Below are positions 56,263-64,000 of a stretch of DNA of 64,000 bases, piece after piece (the first letter of the stretch is position 1; each line of letters opens with the position of its first letter). The stretch lies in the NCBI GenBank assembly GCA_037783415.1, contig JAZGTN010000022.1, positions 1,736,001-1,800,000 of the forward strand, read 5' to 3'. The notes under the pieces were generated by a model. It saw only the letters and a program-made list of their open reading frames with translations, made no database searches and had not been told where the DNA came from. Position numbers and translations under genes: made by a program. The DNA comes from Leptasterias polaris (lineage: Eukaryota > Echinodermata > Asteroidea > Forcipulatida > Asteriidae).

Positions 56263-58764
56263 TTAGAACATATTTTACACATTTTGTTTTAAATGCCGAA
56301 TTTCCGAACCGGAAGCTTCCATCTGAAGTTAGTCTTCTGATCCAAGTCAACGTGCACGCTTACCGAAGCCGCCTACGGATTTGACAAGGTGTTTAATCAA
56401 TGCATCCCCCGCAAACGAGGCCCCAGGGTGTAGCGGTTCTCTCAGAGCCCGAGTACTGCGGCGTAATCACGTTGATTACCGGCAAATCTATTCACCAATT
56501 ACGTGCTGAATAAATTGGCCGTGTTTCGCGCATTCACATCATCGGTCCCGATGAAGGGTGGATCAGTGTCGGTAATAGACGGGTACTTATCGAGTGATAC
56601 ACTCAGTTCGGGCTCTTTGCAAGGGGATCTGTTTACATAAACGATTTGGGGGCACCACAAGTGCAGGATGATTTGAATGTAGTGAATGACAACGGAGAAT
56701 TGACAGCAAGCTTAAAACATTGAAATCCTAATATTAAAACAAAACGTGCACTGGGGAAACTATGAGCCATTAACAGCTCAACGTTGGGGACGAACTAAGA
56801 TAAACAGCTCAACGTTTGGGGACGAGGTGTTTCTCCGAAATGAAAAAAACAAAGGGTAGTTTTCTTTACGGAATCATTGAGATGATTAGTAATTAGTTAT
56901 GTATCACAGAACCTGACGTTCGTCTAGGTCTCACTAAAGAACCTAAATTAAAGTGGCACGCGTGATTAGCATAGAGCCCAATCCTGCACTAAAATCCAAG
57001 CACAATAATCTCGAACTCAAATCACGTTACGAAAACACCAAATATATGTATGTACACACAATATACAAATTTCACCACTCACCTTCTTGTAAATACAGCT
57101 CGCAGCATATTTACTCAATCGAATGAGCACAGGCACTCGTAGTGAACATTATTTACCCTTTTGGAAGAGGAAAGTGTTTGTGTGTGGCTCGGTGGGAAGT
57201 TTGCTGTCGCTCTTTTCTCCGTTTGGATGATTATTTACCCTCCTATAGGAATCGGATGGGAACACGATCGGAGAGCATACCTTGGTAGAAATGTCAGCGA
57301 CACTTGAGTGTTTCTTGTTGTCCTTGTGTATAGTTGGCACTTGTTTCATCTGGCAGAGCTCTCTTCCCCCTTTTCATTTCCCCTGTCGATGGGCTAGTCA
57401 TTTGCGATGATTTAAAATTAAGAAGTGCGAATGCGTCTGAGAGATAGATTCACACACTGAAATGCATTGACATGTGAATCGAGATGTCAATGGCTGTAGG
57501 GGGGAAGCACTTCTAACTGTCGTAACCTGTCTACCTTTATTTCTCTCTCTCATCTCTCCCAACTCTAAGCGGCTAAACTTCCTGCTTGTTTGTCTGATAG
57601 ATCTTCGGGGATTCATTGATATATCATGGTGTTGTGCCTGCATTGCTGTCCGATTTGATGCCTTTCTATGTAACCATCGATCGTACATTCATTCAGCTGG
57701 GCAGGGAATGCTGGTGCGGGAGTATTTTATCCGAACTCAATGGTCACATTTTTGTTTTCACTGCAAGAGGTAATGCGACCCACCAAAATTCCAGCCGGCC
57801 CTGTACTTTGAGTGGTCTTTTAAAATGAATACGGCAATTCTTAAAGACCGGAATGATGGTATTGATGAGTAGTTGAATGCGCACCGTGCCACATTACCCG
57901 ATGTACTGGGTAGCCACGAACCGTAATTAACACTAAGGTATCCATTTATTACCTCGGCGAGTTCATACAACTATCCACGGTTTATCTGTTTTTATCTCTT
58001 TTTTTTCTTTTTTCTTATTTGCATTTTTTGCAATTATCTTGCTTCAATACTCATCCCTTTCTATTTTTTGAAGAAAATTATTTTTTAGTAGTTTTACTTA
58101 ATAACTATACTCTGTGTTGAATCTGGTTTAGCTATAGTTTATGTTTTTTCCAATTAAACTGCAATAATTAATGTGACCTTGCATACAGTAAGGTTGTCCT
58201 ATGCTGACCAGTGTCATTAACTTTGGATCATTTCCACTATAGTAGGCTAGTTTAGGCCTCCATCTGTCTCAAAAGACGATGGATTTTTAAAAAGAGTACA
58301 CTGATTTGATCGGATAAGTGGCACTTGCGGCTTTGACTTAATTCCGGTAAAGACAGTCACGATGGCAGCTCCGACATAATGAACGTCAACGCAGCAGTTG
58401 GTAGCTGCTTCCTTCGACAGCTCGTGTCTCGTTTTGGTCACCATCTACGCCAATCGAAAGGGACTTTAATAACTTGTGACTGTTGTCTCATGTGTTTCTG
58501 TACAAAGAGCCTAGCAGAGGTATCCTCTTCAATTTACTTCTGTGAAATAACCTGGTCCTACAGCGTATTGTGTTTTGTGCTCGGGTCTTTCTTAAATTCA
58601 GTAACGACAATTTCAAAACAAATTGATTTGAAGACCGAGTGCATGTTATCAAAGAACAAAAACACACGAAGATACAAACAAGTTAAATTTTGTTAATTCC
58701 ATAAGTTTTAAATTGTTGTCTAAAGCCATTGACATTTTGACATATCGATTTTGTACACAAAGGA
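56263..58764. other. Non-coding; small tandem duplication at 56770-56826
   Basis: AACAGCTCAACGTTGGGGAC occurs twice (the second with an extra T), about 35 bases apart. Nothing else was recognised. Confidence 0.45.
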
Positions 58765-58885
58765 CGCTGGCAGAGTTTTGTCCCCACCCCCCCCCCCCCC
58801 CCCTTCTAAATTGATTGACACCCCTCTAGGACGTGTGGCATGGTTCAGCTGAAGACATCGTGGCATAATGAGCTGAGCAGTGTGT
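58765..58885 (-). repeat. Dispersed repeat, copy 2 (relative at 1084-1215)
   Basis: ATTGATTGACACCCC followed by GGACGTGTGGCATGG is the inverse of the copy at 1.1 kb, next to a C-run of about 17 here. Confidence 0.6.
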
Positions 58886-60159
58886 GCGAGTTGGTTAAGA
58901 CAAAGGAAAAACTGGAATACATCCTGTTTGCAGGCTTCACTAAGATATTATGTTCTATAAGAAAACTAAACCGTCGAATTATGTGTATACTTCACCTCTA
59001 TGCCTCGCGACATTCTTGAAAGTACAATAACTTTGCCAGTCTGTTCACGTAAATCAACACTAGAGAACAAAACACTGTCCTGTGCACTTTACGTAAAAGT
59101 GAGAGATCGTATATATTCTCCGTGCAAAGAGGATTACTGCAACTTTAATGTAAGAAATAATCCATGTGGAAAGTAAAGAACTTATGTTATGGAATAATTG
59201 TCTTGTACGGAATGGGTTTCTTTGAATAACTTAGTTTGCTGACGTTTCTATTACTAGATATTTCCCGGGAATCAATTATTTCTGTATTTTTGTTTCCTTT
59301 CTTATTACACTTCGCCAAGACAACATAAGCTACAGCTTAATGATCTGACGTCAAAGGATCAGGTTATTTTTTCGAATGTTTCGTGCGTGTACAAATATAG
59401 ACTCAATGCATCCACCTCACGTGGCCGAACCTAGGCCTTGTCCAAAATGGCGGCTATGGCCACGGCTACGGCTCAATTTAAGAAAACGAATTACGGTCGA
59501 GTCCAGAGACCTAATTAAAACTACAAATAAAAAAAATCAAATCAAATTTAAAACGCAGAAGATACCTCTCATCTGAAGTAGAATCCATTTAATAACATAC
59601 GATTTATTTATTGTTTTATTTATTTATTTACTAATGTATTTATGTATTTGTTTACTATTTGTTTTTGTTAAATCTATTTATTAATTTATTCCTATGTTTG
59701 TATATATATATATATATTTTTTTCTTTATATTTTTTCAAGGCCCCCTGCAAGCATGTGCTAGCTTGTTGACCAGTAATATTAACCTGCCACTGCTGTCAC
59801 GCGTGACGGCTTACGTGCACCGACTCTATAAACATAATTACAAGTAAAGACAACTAAAATTCAAACCGCATCATTGTGAGCACAGGTTACTTTTGTGTTA
59901 GTTTTGACGTCTGCTGCGGTTCGCGCGTCGCAACACGTTGTGGACGTCACGTGTCGCGTTGTCAATAGGAATGCGCTCCGGTGAGACATTGAAGGTGGCG
60001 CTGAAGGTCGATGGTGAAACTCCTTATTGAATTACAATCAACTGAGTCATTTCCTGTTGAATATAAACTGAACTGGTAACTGCACATCTTTATAATATAC
60101 ACAAGGTAAAAATGTCTCAGCAAATTTTTAATAATGTTGGCTTGAACAAAGAAAACATG
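58886..60159. other. Non-coding; TA/TTTA simple sequence near 59600-59730
   Basis: No gene was recognised. A CpG-rich patch at 59,900-60,000 has no clear structure. Confidence 0.45.
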
Positions 60160-60270
60160 ACTAGAGCAGGACTTGAACCTGCGACCTCCGGATTAACGTG
60201 CCGGCGCTCAACCATTTGATGAGCTATACAGCACTTACGTTGGCAGTCTCCCTATTTTGTCAATATATAT
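60160..60270 (-). mobile_element. tRNA-derived SINE
   Basis: On the - strand: TTGACAAAATAGGGAGACTG, AGCTCATCAAATGGTTGAGC (A-box region), ACGTTAATCCGGAGGTCGC and GGTTCAAGTCCTGC (B box). It is the same family as 36063-36172. Confidence 0.75.
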
Positions 60271-60717
60271 TTTTTCAGGGGGTTGCCAGTCAGAAGCTAT
60301 TCAACCATTAACTGTCGTATAACCAGAGATCACGCCCAAGTTTACATACAACCTTGGAAGCAGCAGAGGGATGGTCTTGAGGTGGTGTGCTAGTAATATT
60401 TTTGTACATTGAATGCTGGGGAACATTACCCCCCTTTTAAGTCAATGTGACGATATTGTCACTGCTACAAAACAGTCTACTGTCACGGCACAATTTCCTA
60501 GAGCAGCTCAAACAGAACATATTGCTTAAAATGTTTCTGCTCGGCTAAATGAGCAAGGTACCAGTCACAGCACATTGTGACATGGTACATTAGCTTGTGA
60601 CCATATTCTGGTAACATACTTTGGCTGTGCTTAGTTTCTTTTTGTGATTAAGCAGCCCCCATGAAATTGAACCAAGATGATAATGGTGAAAACTCATCAA
60701 TGTATATATAACTCAAC

Positions 60718-61075
60718 ATGTCGTGGCCGAGCGGTTAAGAGCACCGAACTCCGAACTCAAGCTCTGGTGTTTCTGTTCAGCAGAGTGTGGGTTCGAGTCC
60801 CGGTCGTGACACTTGTGTCCCTGAGCAAGACACTTAACTATAATTGCTTCTCTCCACCCAGGGGTAAAATGGGTACCTGTGAGGGCAGAGATGGTTCTTG
60901 TGATTGATTTAGCCTAGTAGCGCATATATTGCAGCACAGGCTGTATACTCCCCAGGGAGCTGAGAAAGATTAAAGGAATGTTATTGGCCCAATGACCAGG
61001 GCACTAATGTAAAGCGCATTGAGACGTTATTGTGAAATGCGCTATATAAGAACTGGTTATTATTATTATTATTAT
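60718..61075 (+). mobile_element. Full-length tRNA-derived SINE with long conserved body
   Basis: The head reads TGTCGTGGCCGAGCGGTTAA and ends GGGTTCGAGTCCCGGTCGTG ACA; it folds like a class II tRNA (Leu/Ser type, long variable arm) with a mostly paired acceptor stem. The body includes CCCTGAGCAAGACACTTAAC, GAGGGCAGAGATGG and GTAAAGCGCATTGAGACG. The tail is GCGCTATATAAGAACTGG followed by (TTA)n. This layout is typical of a widespread animal SINE group. The 230-bp ORF across it is a by-product. Confidence 0.88.
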
Positions 61076-61092
61076 AACATGATATAGTTGAT

Positions 61093-61520
61093 TAAAGGTG
61101 GGTTCAAAGATTTTTTTGATTTGTTGATATTTTTTTTCCCAACGTTATGCTGATTGTAGTCGCAATTAAGAAACATACAATAAAAGTCGCATGTGAAAGT
61201 TTCAGCCGAGTACAGTGTTTACTTGCTAAGAAAACAGAAAAAACTGTCACGGTATTTTCATGCGAACGTCAAATCCATCCACGTTTAGCGAAGTGGCAGT
61301 GGATACCATCTGCATCTCTGGCTGCAGCATCCACAAACGTACACCAGGGAAAGTTGAACTTTCAGTCACAACCCTCAACAAATTGAGATAAATCGTTTCT
61401 CAGATTCAAATGTTTTGTGGTGAAAAATTATCCGAACCATAAATTACTTTGAATTCTGTCTCAAATTAGTTCATAATATCAACAGCTGCAGTGCTTCACA
61501 CCAAAGTACATTGTTATTAC
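61093..61520 (-). mobile_element. MITE clan, type C copy, inverted
   Basis: It contains ATGTGAAAGTTTCAGC, ACTTGCTAAGAAAACAG, AAATCGTTTCTCAGATT and ATCAACAGCTGCAGTGCTTC, the inverse of the type C/A blocks at 41584-41970. Confidence 0.75.
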
Positions 61521-61970
61521 ATTTTGGAATTACAATTTTTAATGCGACTGTATACATGTAACTTGGTTTTATTGTTGTGGCTGCCATTTTATTACTTTTT
61601 GAATTCTTTTGTAATGTGTATTAATGTAAATTTTTAGTGCGTTACTATCATTTATTTATTTTATATTTGTTAATGTTTTTAGACACGCAAAACCAAAATG
61701 CATTTCACTGTTTATATATGTATGTGTATATGTGACAATAAAACAACTATACTACACAAGTCGGCCCAGTGGTTACCCTCAACGTTTGAAATGATGTTCT
61801 CTAGCCGGTGTCATATTTTCTTCTCCCCCCCCCCCCCCCCCCCCCGGGTGTGTTGAAGGGTACAACAATATATGATGTTCCAATTATTTCAGTAATCTTG
61901 GACTTAGTCCATTCCAAGAATAACTACCGGTGAGATAGCCGTTTCGGAATATTCACGGTACGGGTACCGG
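61521..61970. other. Non-coding; C-run near 61827-61845
   Basis: No gene was recognised. Confidence 0.5.
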
Positions 61971-62067
61971 ATTGACTATAAATACATCGTGTTGTGACGA
62001 CAGCGAACTGGATAAACAAGCACGCAGGGCACGTATACGGTTCCGAGAACGGCTGGAAGTTGTTAAG
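61971..62067 (+). promoter_or_regulatory. Candidate TATA promoter with short non-coding exon
   Basis: ACTATAAATAC at about 61975 is a good TATA box. About 85 bases on, TTAAG|GTATAAGT at 62068 is a splice-donor-like site, so a short 5' non-coding exon is possible. No coding exon downstream in the window supports it. Confidence 0.25.
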
Positions 62068-64000
62068 GTATAAGTGCAGATATTATTATAGTAGAGCCGG
62101 CGGCAATTCAGAGGGAAACATCTGGTTTGATTGGTGTCAGAGCGACATCATAAATTGGATCCAATGATTGAAAAGACTACCTGCATTTTGGTTTGGCGAG
62201 TTTTAGTGAGAGGGGTTTCTAGCGGGAAAAGAGCAACGGCTTGACGGAAGACTACAGGGGAAGAAGTGTGAAGTTAAATCACAAGGATCATAATGAAGGT
62301 TCCGTGGTTTAAAGTGCTCCATACTGATTATGACAAAAAGTGTAACTTAACAACCGTAATGTTAACCTTCTATTTAAAAACGGCACCGTTCTGGCATGAG
62401 GCTATCAATCATTCACTTTTGATTGAAAAGGGCAACTAAACAAAAACATTAAATTTATGAACTTGTTCAAATCATTACATTGAGAGGAGGAGTACATAAC
62501 GAGAAGCAACTGATTTATACCCTGGTTCCCAACTTCGCCCCACTATGTAGCTCTTCGTTCACGTATAATAATTATTTCCTATTGTGTTGATTCCGCACCT
62601 TGCATTGATCAAAAACCGCGCAATGCACCCTTCCCGTTGTAGTCCCGAATTTAATTAAGTGTGGATTTCTTTTAAAGACTTCAGCAGTTTTCTTCGTTTA
62701 GTTATCTCAAATTACACTCGGTGGTTTTCATACTGAAATGCTCATTGAGATAATATGTAGGTACCTTTGCATTCAATTATTGTTTACTTAGAGAGAACAC
62801 ATTCGCTGTCAAAATGCCTATACACGGCCTAGATCAAAACAAAATGAACGCGGATCAACACATTTGGACATCAGAAAATAAGCTATAGGGAAACTTATGG
62901 ATGATAATAATGGTAAAGGTGTGGTTCCCCCCCCCCCCCCCTTCGAACACGATCCAAAGATCTGGCAAATTAAATTTAGACTCAATGTGCTCAATGAAAT
63001 TATTATCAAGTTATCGGGAGGAAATTAATGTGACAGCACTTTTCAGGAGCAATACGAGACCGGTGTCTGGAAGGGTTGAGCCGATCGATCGAATCGTTTG
63101 TTTGTGACAAGTGCCGGTCTCGTCCGCCTCTGCTCGCCATGTCTTTGCATTAGCGAGACAATCAGGGCTTTAACTGAAAATTAAATTCTGCGAATCTGGA
63201 AAACGGGGGGCAGGACTTCAACTGGTAATCGATAATTATTCAACAACTATCTGTGCGATGAGACGAGGTGAGTGACTGGTACGCACCTCGTTGGCGTGGT
63301 TGTCTCTTTTGCAGCCGTGAAGCGCCCTATTAGTAACCCTTGTGGGGGTCTTGATTTGAAGATCTCCACTTCCTTCGTCTCAGTATACCGGGTGATCGTG
63401 GAGCAGACAAGCAGGGCGTCGGAGCCACCCAATACGGCGATATTATCATGGATGGGTAATTTAATATGGTGAATTGTTTCGGTGTTATTCTCACAGTCAT
63501 TCAGGAGGTTGTTGTAACCGTAATCTATATTTAAAGAATATCTGTGTTCTCGCTCCCCCACCATTTATTAGTTCATTCTTATTGTTCTTTTATCACGCTT
63601 GAATACTGCAGATTCGTTTCAAATGATCTCCCGTCCACCAGTACCCAATTTCAAAAGAAATAATCGTAACCCCCCAAAAATGAATCATAAATAAGCCCCT
63701 GACTACAAAGCGGATGAACTGCTTGTCAAAGCAACCTACGGCAGTGCATAAACACTCCGAAATTCGAGAGAATTCGGAGCGCCACCTAAATAAGGCTATG
63801 CACGCAGGAAAGGGTTGTCATGGAGGTCATTAAATTTATCTCATCTTCCCCAATGACAACTGTGATTTTTAGGTGTTCAGGTTGGTGCCCGAATACCTGT
63901 TCGTTATTGAATTTATTATGACTTTATCATTCGAACTTTAAAGGTAACCCATGTCTCGTTACACAAGGGTTGGTGCCACACCAATGATACGACCGTAAAT
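62068..64000. other. Non-coding to window end; C-run near 62927-62941
   Basis: Short ORFs (for example 63247-63564 on the - strand) lack motifs. No repeat beyond the C-run was recognised. Confidence 0.45.

Noticed and set aside
60718..60815. Functional class II tRNA gene
   Set aside because: The tRNA-like head is fused to a SINE body and (TTA)n tail and lacks a Pol III terminator right after the tRNA part.

Overview
This is a eukaryotic, AT-rich, intron-sized and repeat-dense window with almost no protein-coding sequence. The likely source is an invertebrate deuterostome, most probably an echinoderm. That rests on several things together: a kisspeptin-receptor-like GPCR exon, TTAGGG-type telomere-like repeats, tRNA-derived SINEs with a conserved GCGCTATATAAG tail, long poly(G)/poly(C) tracts, and abundant hairpin MITEs resembling ones I remember from sea-star sequences. 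This is an inference; no species is claimed.

The only gene I would defend is the first coding exon of a rhodopsin-family peptide receptor on the + strand at 31564-31911. It has a TATA-like motif and a candidate 5' UTR upstream and a clean splice donor at 31912. Later exons were not recognised, so the gene probably continues through a long intron. Three weaker coding candidates are listed: a possible short first exon at 19088-19144, an ORF at 22849-23343, and an integrase-N-terminus-like ORF at 39896-40225.

Everything else is mobile DNA and its debris. From left to right: a foldback holding telomere-like repeats (0.37-0.62 kb); small MITEs; a 413-bp foldback built from NotI-type palindromes (7.6-8.0 kb); a 3.1-kb hAT-like element with an 8-bp target duplication (9.55-12.66 kb); a 118-bp AACGTT-rich tandem array (14.2 kb); the 3' end of a LINE (19.6-20.75 kb); a three-level nest of elements with two 8-bp target duplications (27.29-29.70 kb); a THAP-domain relic inside a 0.75-kb inverted-repeat element (47.3-48.0 kb); minisatellites and microsatellites (44.7, 46.7, 47.1, 48.2, 51.0 kb); and SINEs (12.9, 36.1, 54.1, 60.2, 60.7 kb). 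At least a dozen copies of one loose MITE clan (types A-D below) are scattered through the window, sharing related termini but having different interiors.

No operons, CRISPR arrays, rRNA or functional tRNA genes were seen. Edges of dispersed repeats are approximate (about 10-30 bases) because they were found by eye; the TSD-bounded elements are given to the base.
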